Under the pieces are notes generated by a model that was not told the origin of the DNA, did no database searches, and saw nothing but the letters and a program-made list of their open reading frames with translations. DNA of 64,000 nucleotides from JAKANT01 sp035502095 (GTDB taxonomy: Bacteria > Pseudomonadota > Gammaproteobacteria > Burkholderiales > Burkholderiaceae_F): assembly GCA_035502095.1 (NCBI GenBank), contig DATJUX010000043.1, forward strand, positions 186,001-250,000. The letters run 5' to 3'. Positions 1 to 10,300 of this stretch are shown piece by piece. Each line of letters begins with the position of its first letter. Within the stretch, counting starts at the first letter, position 1. Made by a program: the position numbers and the translations under genes.

Positions 1-2540
1 TGCTCGGCGACCGCATCCGCATGAATGCGATCAACCCGTGGCGCAGCGGCCCGCGCGTGTACATGCGCTCGCTCGCAACGCGCGAGGCGGGCAGCGAGAT
101 CTCGGCGGCGCTGCCCGACGTGATCGCCGCCTGCAAGGTGGCGGGGTTCGACCTGATCGTGGTGGAGACCTCGGGCATCGGGCAGGGCGACGCGGCGATC
201 GTGCCGCACGCCGACGTGACGCTGTACGTCATGACGCCGGAGTACGGGGCGGCGAGCCAGCTGGAGAAGATCGACATGCTCGATTTCGCCGACTTCGTCG
301 CGATCAACAAGTTCGACCGCAAAGGGGCGGCCGACGCGCTGCGCGACGTGGCGAAGCAGGTGCAGCGCAACCGGCAGGCGTTCGGCAAGCGCCCAGACGA
401 AATGCCGGTATTCGGCACGATGGCGGCGCGCTTCAACGACGACGGCGTGACGGCCCTGTACCAGGCGCTGCTGCCGAAGCTCGCGGAGCGCGGCTTGCAG
501 ACCGGACCGGGCACACTGCCCCAGGTGGCCACGCGGCATTCGACCAACCAGACGCCGATCGTGCCGCCGGCGCGGGTGCGGTACCTGGCCGACATCGCCG
601 AGACGGTGCGCGCGTACAAAAAGCGGGCGCGCGCGCAGGCGCGGGTGGCGCGCGAGCGGCAGCAGCTGCTGGCGACGCACGAAATGCTGCGGGCGACGCG
701 CCACCAGCCCGACCCTCCCCCGCAGGGGGTGGAGGGGATTCTGGCCCTGGCCGCTGAACGGGATGCACGGCTCGATGCGCGCAGCAAGAAGCTGCTCGAG
801 ATGTGGCCGCAGATGCAGCAGGCCTACGCGGGCGACGAGTACGTGGTGCGCATCCGCGACAAGGAAGTGCGCACGCGGCTCGTCCACACGTCGCTGTCGG
901 GCAGCAAGATCCGCAAGGTCGCGTTGCCGCAGTACGAGGATCACGGCGAGCTGCTCAAGTGGCTGCTGCTGGAAAACGTGCCCGGGTCGTTCCCGTACAC
1001 GGCGGGCGTGTTCGCCTTCAAGCGCGAGAACGAGGATCCGACCCGGATGTTCGCCGGCGAAGGCGATGCGTTTCGCACCAACCGGCGCTTCAAGCTGCTG
1101 TCGGCCGGCATGCCCGCCAAGCGGCTGTCGACGGCCTTCGACTCGGTGACGCTGTACGGCAACGATCCCGATCCGCGGCCCGACATCTACGGCAAGGTCG
1201 GCAACTCGGGCGTGTCGATCGCCACGCTCGAGGACATGAAGGTGCTTTATGCGGGGTTCGACCTGACGGCGCCGGATACGAGTGTGTCGATGACCATCAA
1301 TGGTCCGGCGCCCACCCTGCTGGCGATGTTCATGAACACCGCCATCGACCAGCAGTTGCAGAAGTTCCGCGCCGACAACGGGCGCGAGCCCACCGACGAC
1401 GAGGCACAGAAGATTCGCGCCTGGGTGCTCGAGAACGTGCGCGGCACGGTGCAGGCCGACATCCTGAAGGAGGACCAGGGCCAGAACACCTGCATCTTCT
1501 CGACCGAGTTCTCGCTCAAGGTGATGGGCGACATCCAGGCGTACTTCGTGCACCACAACGTGCGCAACTTCTACTCGGTCAGCATCAGCGGCTATCACAT
1601 CGCCGAAGCGGGGGCCAATCCGATCAGCCAGCTGGCGTTCACGCTCTCGAACGGCTTCACCTTCGTCGAAGCGTACCTGGCGCGCGGCATGCACATCGAC
1701 GAGTTCGCGCCGAACCTAAGCTTCTTCTTCAGCAACGGCATGGACCCCGAATACAGCGTGCTCGGGCGCGTGGCGCGTCGCATCTGGGCGGTGGCGATGC
1801 GCGACCGCTACGGGGCCAACGAGCGCAGCCAGAAGCTCAAGTACCACTGCCAGACCAGCGGGCGCAGCCTGCACGCGCAGGAGATTGCCTTCAACGACAT
1901 CCGCACCACGTTGCAGGCGTTGATCGCCACCTACGACAACGCCAACAGCCTGCACACCAACGCCTACGACGAGGCGATCACGACGCCGACGGAGGAATCG
2001 GTGCGGCGGGCGATGGCGATCCAGCTGGTGATCAACCGCGAATGGGGCCTGGCGAAGAACGAGAACCCGAACCAGGGCAGCTTCATCGTCGAGGAGCTCA
2101 CGGAACTGGTGGAGGAAGCGGTGCTCAAGGAGTTCGAGGCAATCAGCGAGCGCGGCGGCGTGCTCGGCGCGATGGAACTCGGCTACCAGCGCGGCAAGAT
2201 CCAGGAGGAATCGCTGCACTACGAGCACCTTAAGCACACCGGCGAATATCCCATCATCGGTGTCAACGCCTTCCGCAACCCGAACGGCGATCCGGTGCCC
2301 GAACACATCGAGCTGGCGCGCTCGACCGAAGCGGAAAAGCAGGGCCAGCTCGAGCGCCTGGCCGCATTTCACGCCCGGCACGCCGATGCGGCGCCGGCGA
2401 TGCTGCGCCGGCTGCAGCAGGCCGTGATCGAGAACGACAACGTGTTCGAGGTGCTGATGGATGCCGTGCGCGTGTGTTCGCTCGGCCGGATCACCGACGC
2501 GCTGTTCGAGGTCGGCGGCCAGTACCGGCGCAGCATGTGA
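1..2540 (+). CDS. icmF: Fused isobutyryl-CoA mutase IcmF (5' partial)
   Basis: Adenosylcobalamin-dependent acyl-CoA mutase with an in-line G-protein chaperone; the family interconverts isobutyryl-CoA and butyryl-CoA. The gene begins before the window and the frame is open from base 3, so the N-terminal B12-binding domain is not seen. The visible part starts inside the MeaB-like GTPase domain (ETSGIGQGD, then the NKFD guanine-specificity motif, both within the first 100 residues). An Arg/Ala-rich helical linker follows, then the mutase barrel to the C-terminus (GVFAFKREN, QTSGRSLHAQE, NPNQGSF). Methylmalonyl-CoA mutase has a Tyr-containing motif where this protein reads GVFAF, which fits a substrate without the extra carboxylate; that point is family knowledge. 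About 845 residues are visible and IcmF is usually near 1,090. The fused layout rules out an ordinary two-subunit mutase. Confidence 0.93.
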   Translation, partial: LGDRIRMNAINPWRSGPRVYMRSLATREAGSEISAALPDVIAACKVAGFDLIVVETSGIGQGDAAIVPHADVTLYVMTPEYGAASQLEKIDMLDFADFVAINKFDRKGAADALRDVAKQVQRNRQAFGKRPDEMPVFGTMAARFNDDGVTALYQALLPKLAERGLQTGPGTLPQVATRHSTNQTPIVPPARVRYLADIAETVRAYKKRARAQARVARERQQLLATHEMLRATRHQPDPPPQGVEGILALAAERDARLDARSKKLLEMWPQMQQAYAGDEYVVRIRDKEVRTRLVHTSLSGSKIRKVALPQYEDHGELLKWLLLENVPGSFPYTAGVFAFKRENEDPTRMFAGEGDAFRTNRRFKLLSAGMPAKRLSTAFDSVTLYGNDPDPRPDIYGKVGNSGVSIATLEDMKVLYAGFDLTAPDTSVSMTINGPAPTLLAMFMNTAIDQQLQKFRADNGREPTDDEAQKIRAWVLENVRGTVQADILKEDQGQNTCIFSTEFSLKVMGDIQAYFVHHNVRNFYSVSISGYHIAEAGANPISQLAFTLSNGFTFVEAYLARGMHIDEFAPNLSFFFSNGMDPEYSVLGRVARRIWAVAMRDRYGANERSQKLKYHCQTSGRSLHAQEIAFNDIRTTLQALIATYDNANSLHTNAYDEAITTPTEESVRRAMAIQLVINREWGLAKNENPNQGSFIVEELTELVEEAVLKEFEAISERGGVLGAMELGYQRGKIQEESLHYEHLKHTGEYPIIGVNAFRNPNGDPVPEHIELARSTEAEKQGQLERLAAFHARHADAAPAMLRRLQQAVIENDNVFEVLMDAVRVCSLGRITDALFEVGGQYRRSM

Positions 2541-2782
2541 TCCGCCTCACTGCGCCGGCATCCGGGGAGCGCCGCCCGGTGTCATCGCGCTGCGCACGGT
2601 CCCTGTCATTGCGGGGTGTGCAGCGAGGAAGAACGTCGCCCGCCGCTTGTTGTGAAGAAGCGGTGCTGACACGCATGCCGGCGCGACGCGTCTGAGCCCG
2701 GTTGCGCGGACGAATTGCTGCAGAAACCGGCACGGAACCGCCAGACCCGCACAAAGCCACTCCGCGCCGAAGCAAATCTCGT

Positions 2783-2805
2783 TTATCCACAGATGTTGTG
2801 GACAA
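2783..2805. promoter_or_regulatory. Inverted pair of DnaA-box-like 9-mers
   Basis: A perfect DnaA box, TTATCCACA, occupies 2783-2791. It is followed after 5 bases by TGTGGACAA at 2797-2805, whose complement TTGTCCACA differs from the first box at one base. Together they form a near-perfect inverted repeat. The site could bind DnaA or another dimeric regulator. Neither dnaA, dnaN nor gyrB is visible nearby, so calling it an origin is not supported. Confidence 0.45.
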
Positions 2806-2842
2806 CTCACACGCAATCGCGCCGGCAACCGGTCCTAACTCA

Positions 2843-2858
2843 ATGTGACATGTCACAT
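2843..2858. promoter_or_regulatory. 16-bp perfect palindrome, probable operator
   Basis: ATGTGACATGTCACAT is a perfect 16-base palindrome of mixed composition in very GC-rich DNA, 77 bases before the start of the small gene at 2935. It resembles a CRP/FNR-type site (TGTGA and TCACA half-sites), but the centre is 4 bases instead of the usual 6, so a GntR/FadR- or TetR-type dimer is equally possible. The binding protein is unknown. Confidence 0.55.
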
Positions 2859-2934
2859 ATCAACGAGCCCCAGCACCGGCGTGGCAAGATCGGTCGTCGA
2901 CGACAAACAACACGCGGGCGATCGGAGGCAGCGG

Positions 2935-3198
2935 GTGAACGCGATCAAGGAGATTCGCAAATATCTGGAGAAGGATCCTGCGAGCGACTCGGCGAAGATC
3001 CTGGCACGGCTCGCCGCGGCGCTGGCCGAAGAGCGTCCCTTTCCGCTCGCCGATCTCTACCAACTCGACTACGACGAGTTCCAGCTCGCGATCGAGTTGT
3101 TGAAGGACTGGCGACTCGATCGCTACTACGCCGCGCGCATCAAGCTGTTCGACGTCGTGCTCAACGACGTGCTGCCCGACGAACTGCGCGGAAGCTAG
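2935..3198 (+). CDS. Small conserved-looking hypothetical protein
   Basis: An 87-residue, charged, mostly helical protein with no signal peptide or membrane segment and no motif I recognise. The GTG start at 2935 is chosen because a GGAGG-like ribosome binding site lies just upstream; the frame is open further upstream, but that extension is Arg/Ser-rich and overlaps the palindrome at 2843. The C-terminal half (YQLDYDEFQLAIELLKDW) looks like a compact helical domain. It is convergent with the crotonase gene, whose stop lies 15 bases away. The palindrome upstream suggests it is individually regulated. Function unknown. Confidence 0.6.
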   Translation: MNAIKEIRKYLEKDPASDSAKILARLAAALAEERPFPLADLYQLDYDEFQLAIELLKDWRLDRYYAARIKLFDVVLNDVLPDELRGS

Positions 3199-3213
3199 AG
3201 CGCACTCACCGCG

Positions 3214-4119
<906 letters not shown>

Positions 4120-4230
4120 GTGCCGGGTTACGGGGTCGAAGGTATGCGCAAACATACGCCCGACCCCGGTTGTGGTGCGGGCCGAAGGTCTGAAATTCGC
4201 CGATCCCGGGATCCGGTCGGCCCATGGCTC

Positions 4231-4246
4231 GACCTGATTTCAGGTC
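4231..4246. promoter_or_regulatory. Inverted repeat between divergent genes, candidate operator
   Basis: GACCTGA-TT-TCAGGTC has two perfect 7-base arms around a 2-base spacer. It sits in the 208-base gap between the divergent crotonase gene (start 4119) and the TPR lipoprotein gene (start 4328), where a shared regulator would act. No regulator gene is adjacent. Confidence 0.4.
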
Positions 4247-4327
4247 CTGGCGGTGGCTGCGCATGCCGTCCCGGAGTAGGCTTGAAGGGCACACAGCCCA
4301 AGAGGCTGCCCAGGGCACGAGACGCCA

Positions 4328-5488
4328 ATGATCTGCTCGCTCTCGATTAGAAGAGCCGCCAGCTGGCTCCCGTGCATGCTCCTCGCAGCTTGCGCGGCGC
4401 CGCCGGTCGAAGTCCCTGACTACTTGCTCCGGGACGAGTTGTTCGCCGCACCCGTCGGCCGGGTCAGCGCGGACGATTTGTTCGCTTTGAGCGATGAGAT
4501 GCGGCGATTTGCAAATACGGAAATCGCCGCCAAGCTGCGCATGAGCGGCCGGCCGCGCGGGCTTTTCGAGGCGCTATATAGCAGGGGGCACCTGAGAGTC
4601 GAGTACGACGCGGCAGTCACGCGTACCGCGTCGCAAGCCTTTGCTGCAGAGGCTGGGAATTGTCTTTCGCTGGCAGTCATGACGGCGGCTTTCGCCAAGG
4701 AACTCGGGATAAGGGTCCGGTACCAGGCGGCGCTCGACGAAGCATTCTGGAGTCGCAGCGGCGACCTGTACGTCCGCAACGGGCACGTGAACCTGATGCT
4801 CGGCAGCAGCGTGAACGACATCGGAGCGAGCCGGTACGAGCAGCAGGTGATCGTCGATTTCCTGCCGCCTGAGGATTTGCGCGGCCTGCGCACCCGACCG
4901 ATCGGCGAACCGACGGTGGTCGCGATGTACATGAACAACCGCGCGACGGAATCTCTGGTCGATGGGCGGCTGGACGACGCGTACTGGTGGGTACGCGGAG
5001 CCATTCATGCCGACCCGGGGTTCGACAAGGCCTACAACACGCTCGGTGTCATCTATCACCGACACAATGACCTGCCGCAGGCCGAGCGAGCGTTCCGCTA
5101 CGTGCTGGAACGCCACCAAGCGAGCACGGCCGCGCTGTCAAACCTGACGCAATTGCTGCTCGAGCAGCGTCGCGGCGCGGAAGCCGATGCGCTGCACCGC
5201 GAGTTGGCACGGTTCGAGCCCGACCCGCCATTCTTTTTCTTCAACCTGGGCCAGCAGGCCATGGCGCGAGGCGATTTCAAAGCGGCCCGCGATCTTTTCG
5301 CGAAGGAAGTCAGTCGCGATCCCTACTATCACGAGTTCCACTTCTGGCTCGCGGTGGCGGATTTCCGCCTCGGTGACAACGAGCGGGCGCGCAAGCACCT
5401 CGAATTGGCGCTGGAGAACAGCACAACGCGCCGCGACCGCGACCTTTACGCGGCCAAGCTCGCCTGGATACGCGCCCACACGCATTGA
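4328..5488 (+). CDS. Lipoprotein with transglutaminase-like and TPR regions
   Basis: A 386-residue predicted outer- or inner-membrane lipoprotein. The signal peptide ends in a lipobox (MLLAAC), with the lipidated Cys at residue 22. Residues about 90-190 resemble a transglutaminase-like fold: AEAGNCLSLAVMTAAFAKE carries a Cys in the position expected for a thiol nucleophile, and NGHVNLML may supply the His. From about residue 195 to the end there are tetratricopeptide-type repeats (DKAYNTLGVIYHRHNDLPQA, FNLGQQAMARGDFKAARDLF). TPR lipoproteins of this kind act as periplasmic scaffolds; whether the thiol centre is active is unknown. Neighbouring genes are convergent or divergent, so it is probably transcribed alone. 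Confidence 0.72.
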   Translation: MICSLSIRRAASWLPCMLLAACAAPPVEVPDYLLRDELFAAPVGRVSADDLFALSDEMRRFANTEIAAKLRMSGRPRGLFEALYSRGHLRVEYDAAVTRTASQAFAAEAGNCLSLAVMTAAFAKELGIRVRYQAALDEAFWSRSGDLYVRNGHVNLMLGSSVNDIGASRYEQQVIVDFLPPEDLRGLRTRPIGEPTVVAMYMNNRATESLVDGRLDDAYWWVRGAIHADPGFDKAYNTLGVIYHRHNDLPQAERAFRYVLERHQASTAALSNLTQLLLEQRRGAEADALHRELARFEPDPPFFFFNLGQQAMARGDFKAARDLFAKEVSRDPYYHEFHFWLAVADFRLGDNERARKHLELALENSTTRRDRDLYAAKLAWIRAHTH

Positions 5489-5538
5489 CGCGAGCGGTGC
5501 GTGCGGCACCGCGTTTGCGGCCGGTCGCCGCCCCCGAA

Positions 5539-7254
5539 TCAATATCCCTGCGCGAGGCCGGTGTCGCGCCTCGGGTCGTTCGCACCGTAGTAGCGGTTGT
5601 TCCCGCGCGGCTTCGCACCGAGCGCGGGTGCACCCACGAGGATCGCGGCAAGGTGGCCGGGCGGCAGGATGGTGCTGAACTTGTGCCCCATGTCCTTGAG
5701 GATCTTTTGCGTGTCGGGGCTGAGCGCGAAGTTCTCGAGCCCGGTGGTCTCAGGCAGCCACTGCTGGTGAAAGCGCGGGGCATCGACCGCTTCCTGGATC
5801 GTCATGCCGTAGTCGATCACGTTGACGATCGCGAGCACGACCCCGGTGATGATCCGGCTGCCGCCTGGCGTGCCGACGACCAGCACCGGCTTGCCGTCAC
5901 GCGACACGATGGTCGGGCTCATCGAACTCAGCGGCCGTTTGCGCGGAGCAATGGCGTTCGCCTGGCCCTGCACGAGGCCGAAGAGGTTGGGGACGCCGAG
6001 CTTGATCGTGAAATCGTCCATCTCGTCGTTCAGGAGCACACCGGTCCTGGCCGCGGTCACGCGGGCGCCGAACCACTCGTTCAGCGTGTACGTGACGGCG
6101 ACGGCATTGCCGTACGTGTCGACGATCGAGTAGTGGGTCGTGTTGATGCCCTCGTGCGGCGGCACGCCGGGCTTCAACTCGGCCGAGACACCGGCTTTTG
6201 CCGGATCGATCACCGCGCGGATCTGCTCCGCGTAGTGCTTGTCGAGCAGCCGCGCGAGCGGGTTGTTGACGAACTCCGGATCGCCCAGGTAACTGTTGCG
6301 ATCGACGTACGCGTGCCGCATCGCCTCGATCTGGTAGTGCACCGCCTGCGCCGAGCGGAAGCCGAGCTCCTTCAGGGGATAGCCCTCCAGGATGTTCAGG
6401 ATCTCGCACACGATCACGCCGCCGGAACTCGGCGGCGGCGCCGAGACGACGTGGAAGCCGCGATAGTCGCACTCGACCGGCGTGAATTCGCGCACGTTGT
6501 ATTGCGCGAGGTCCTCCTTCGTGATGATTCCCTTGCCGGCGGCGCTCGCCGCGGCGATGGCCGTCGCGACCGGACCCTTGTAGAACCCGTCGAGCCCGTG
6601 CTGCGCGATCTGGCGCAGGGTTGCCGCGAGATCGCGCTGCACGAGCCGGTCGCCGGCCTTGAAGGGCGCGCCTTTGTTCAGGAAGATCGCCGCCGAGGGC
6701 GGGTCGTCGCGGAAATCCTCGGTCGCGGTGGCAAGCAGGTCGACGTCGCCCTGGTCGAGGACGAAGCCGCGCTCGGCAAACCCGATTGCCGGCGCGATCA
6801 GTTCGCCGCGCGACCTGGTGCCGTACTTCTCGCGCGCGTACTCGAGGCCCGCAACGGAGCCCGGCACGCCGACCGCGAGGTGACCCTTCAGGCTCAGGTT
6901 CTTGATCACGTTGCCGTTCGCGTCCAGGTACATGTTCGCGGTGGCGGCAAGCGGCGCCTTTTCGCGGAAGTCGAGGAATGTCCTGCGTCCGTCGGCAAGC
7001 TGGATCGTCATGAATCCACCGCCGCCGAGATTGCCCGCGGCGGGATAGACCACGGCTAGCGCGTATCCCACCGCGACCGCGGCATCGACCGCGTTGCCGC
7101 CCTTGCGCAGCACCTCGACGCCGACGTTGGTCGCAAGATGCTGGGCCGAGACCACCATCCCGTGTTCGGCGCCCACCGGTGCCTTGGATGCCGCGTGCAC
7201 GATGCCGCACGCAATCGTCGTGCACAGCACCACCGCAAAGACGTTTCGGCGCAT
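5539..7254 (-). CDS. ggt: Gamma-glutamyltransferase
   Basis: Periplasmic N-terminal-nucleophile hydrolase that removes or transfers the gamma-glutamyl group of glutathione and related compounds. The 571-residue length is normal. An N-terminal signal peptide is visible (VVLCTTIACGIVHAAS). The self-cleavage site that makes the large and small subunits lies at GINTTHYSIVD, where the second Thr is the expected nucleophile. The small subunit retains PLSSMSPTIV and GTPGGSRI, which bind the glutamyl moiety. It lies 83 bases downstream of the AsmA-like gene on the same strand, so co-transcription is possible, and it converges with the TPR lipoprotein gene. Confidence 0.95.
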   Translation of the reverse strand: MRRNVFAVVLCTTIACGIVHAASKAPVGAEHGMVVSAQHLATNVGVEVLRKGGNAVDAAVAVGYALAVVYPAAGNLGGGGFMTIQLADGRRTFLDFREKAPLAATANMYLDANGNVIKNLSLKGHLAVGVPGSVAGLEYAREKYGTRSRGELIAPAIGFAERGFVLDQGDVDLLATATEDFRDDPPSAAIFLNKGAPFKAGDRLVQRDLAATLRQIAQHGLDGFYKGPVATAIAAASAAGKGIITKEDLAQYNVREFTPVECDYRGFHVVSAPPPSSGGVIVCEILNILEGYPLKELGFRSAQAVHYQIEAMRHAYVDRNSYLGDPEFVNNPLARLLDKHYAEQIRAVIDPAKAGVSAELKPGVPPHEGINTTHYSIVDTYGNAVAVTYTLNEWFGARVTAARTGVLLNDEMDDFTIKLGVPNLFGLVQGQANAIAPRKRPLSSMSPTIVSRDGKPVLVVGTPGGSRIITGVVLAIVNVIDYGMTIQEAVDAPRFHQQWLPETTGLENFALSPDTQKILKDMGHKFSTILPPGHLAAILVGAPALGAKPRGNNRYYGANDPRRDTGLAQGY

Positions 7255-7337
7255 TGAGCGAGCTCCCGGGCCAAGGTCAGCGCAGGATCGGCCTGCGGTC
7301 GGTGAGTGTCAAGACAGGCTGGCGAACGCGTCGCTTA

Positions 7338-10300
7338 TCACGGCTGTGCCGCGGGCTCGTTCTCCTGCTGGCTGGATTTCTTCGGCTCGAAGAGCTTGAA
7401 GGGGACTTTCAACGTGCGCTCGAAGATCCCGGTCAACTGGCTGGTCACAGCCTGCGGGCCGAGCGGCGTGACGGTCGGGTCGCGAATGTCGCCGTGAATG
7501 CCGACGGCGATGCTGATCAGGTCGCCGCCCAGGATATAGCCCACGATCGGAACGTTGCCCACGACGCGGTTGACCTGGTGGAACGGGGCGACCAGCACGG
7601 TGAGCGCCGCTTCGTGCGTGACCAGGTCGATGGCGCCCGTGGCGGCAAGGCCGATCGCGTCGCTGTCGAAGGCGCCCTCGTCGACGTGGAACTTGCCGGC
7701 TTCGAAGCGCCCGGTCACGTTCAGCCGCCGATACGCAAGGCCTTCTTTCTGGAGCTGCGCCCTGTCGCGCGCGAAGAGGTCGGTGACGGGCTTGAATGAA
7801 AGGATGTTGCCGAGCAGCTTGAACTTGTAGGTGCTGCCATCGCGCGCCTGCGCGTCGATCTTGCCGGAGAGGTTGCGCACGAGTTCATCGCGCGTTCCAT
7901 GCGTGCTCAGGTCGGCGCGCAGATCGAACCGCCCGGTCATCTGCACTTCCTGCCTGGTCAGGCAGCGCACGACCTCCGCGAGCGGCTGCTCGTGCGCGCG
8001 AAGTTGCGCGGCAATCGTCAGCGCCTGCGGCGTCAAGGCGGCGGTGAGCGGAAAAGCGATGCCGCATACCTGCGCCTCGTCGAGTTCGATCTGCGCGCGT
8101 TGCGGCGCGAGCGTGACGGTCGAGGCGACCGGTGCCACGCGATAGTCCTGGTACTGGAGGAAGGGCATGCGCAGCTCGATCCGGCCGGTGAGCGGCAGCG
8201 GCCACAGGCGCGGCAGGAAACCTTCCTCGTCGCCTGCTTCCGGCGTCGGCATCGCGGATGCGGGTTGCGAGCCGGAGGCCGGGCGCTCCTTCTCCAGCAA
8301 CTCGTCGAGGACGATGCCGGGCAGCGCGATCTGGCCGGTGACGACGGGGCCATGATCGCTTTGCGTGATTTCGCCGCGCATCGTTGCCGTCAGCTGCGCC
8401 CACTGCACGGCCGCTTCGCGGATGTGCATGGCCCGTTCGTCGGTTTCGACGACGAAGCGATCGATGCGCAGCGGCCACGCCAGCAGGCGGCTCAGGTCGA
8501 TCGAGCGGCCCGACAAATGCCCGCGTGCAGTCGTGCGCTTCGGCGCATCGAGGTCGAGCATGATCTGCAGGTCGCCTTCGAGCGCGCCCGCCTGCTCGCC
8601 ATGCTGTTCGAACAAGGCAGCGACGGTGCGGCCGTCGAGGTTGCCGGCGAACTGCATCTGCAGCACGCGATTGCTTGCCGCCAGCCCGACGGTGGCGTTG
8701 CTCAGTGCATCCTTGACGGCGAGGCGGCGCACGTCGAGGGTGTGCGGGCTCCAGGCGAGATCGACGGCGGCGTCCTGCCCGCCGCTGAACTGCACGGCGC
8801 CTTGCAGGTCGAGGTTGCGATCCGGGTCCCAACGCGCACGCGCGACGGTGAAGCGCAACGGCGTCGCGGGCCGCAGCCTTGGCAATGCACCTGCTCGGTC
8901 CCAGCCCCACTGCGTCGCGTTCGGACCTACGGTGCCATCGGCGACGACACCGTCGATTCGCACTGGCCCGGCGCGATAGTCGCCGACGCTGCCCGATACC
9001 GTGGCTTGGGCATCGAGCAGCGCGACCGCGACGCGCTCGACGGTCATCGTGGCCGGATCGATCCTGACCGAGCCGCCCGTCACGAGGATCGGGTCGGGCA
9101 GTTGCTTGTGCGCCAAGCGGAGCTGCCTCGGTTGCGCGGTGAGGTCGTATTGCCACTCGCGCGGATGCTTGAGCGGACCGGTCAGACGAGCCAGCGTCAC
9201 GTGGGCCGTGCCCGTGATCGCCGTGAAATCGCGCAAGGCATCGGCGAGTTGGGGCAACGAGTGGAGCGACGGGAACAGCTCGTCCAGCACGAAGGTCGCC
9301 TGGCCCGTCGCGGCCGTCAGGGTGGGTTGCGCATCGAGCGCGATCTGCGCCGCGGCGTCCTCCACCGTCGAGCTGCCGAGCGCCGCGCGCAGTCCCGACA
9401 CCGCGATTAGCCGTGGCGATGCAGTCAGGCGCGCGGCCCGCAGCATGACCGGCCGCGACAGCGCCTTGAACTGGATCGCCGCATCCGACGGCGCGATCTC
9501 GACCGCGGTTTTCCAATCGGCATGCGCGGTCTTCACCAATCGTGCGCGCCCGCGCAAGCGGCCGGACGCGGACGCGATGAAGTCGAGCTGGTCGTGATGG
9601 GTCCTCGACAGGATCTTGCGCATGAAAGACAGGCCCTGTGCCGACTCGACATCGAATTGCGAATCGATGTCTATCGATCGATCGCGCAGCGCGTAACTTG
9701 CCGAGCCGCCGCGCAGGCGGCTCTCGCCGAACTGCGCGCCGACGCCGGTGAAGCGGAACACGCTGTCGGCGAACTCGGCGCGGCCGGATACATCGCCTGC
9801 CTCCTCTTCGATGAAGGGGACGAGCATGGCGGCGCGCTCGATGGAAAAGGCAGCGTGGAGGTTCGGCGGGTCGAACAGTTCGGTCCAGGTGTCCGCTGTT
9901 GCCGCGACCTTCAGCGCTGGGATCTGGCCACCTCGAATGCGCGGCGCGTATTCGGCGACCACGGCGACGTCCCCGGCCATGGACACGGCGGCGTCACGCA
10001 ACGCGGTAAGGTCGAGGCGCGACGCATCGATCGACACATCGGGGTGCCGTCCGTCGCCGCCGATGCCGAGCGTGCCCGTGGCAGCGGGAACGAGCCTGCC
10101 GAGCTGAAACTCCGTCACGTCGATCCGCGTTCCCTGCGCGCGCGCGACGACCTTTCCTGCGACCCTGACTCCGGACACGTCCAACGAGCGCTGATTGCGA
10201 CTCACCCGAATCGACGGCGCCGCCAGATCGAGGTCGCATTCGACCGAGGTCCGGCCATCGGTCTGCGCCTGCGCGTTCAGATCTGCCGTCGCCACTTCGA

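Larger units (their letters stand above)
2541..2934. other. Intergenic region after icmF with two palindromic sites
   Basis: No credible gene is seen in these 394 bases. The second half is markedly less GC-rich than its surroundings and carries two inverted-repeat sites, annotated separately. The bases just before 2935 hold a GGAGG-like ribosome binding site for the next gene. No clear icmF terminator was found. Confidence 0.6.

Noticed and set aside
803..2233. Long Arg/Ala/Gly-rich open frame inside icmF
   Set aside because: It is a shadow of the GC-rich mutase gene: no domain, no start signals, and amino-acid composition typical of frame-shifted high-GC coding DNA.
2783..2805. Chromosomal origin of replication
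   Set aside because: Only two boxes are present, with no dnaA, dnaN, gyrB or AT-rich unwinding region nearby.
5485..7059. 524-codon open frame antisense to ggt
   Set aside because: It lies opposite a perfectly conserved enzyme and has no recognisable motif.
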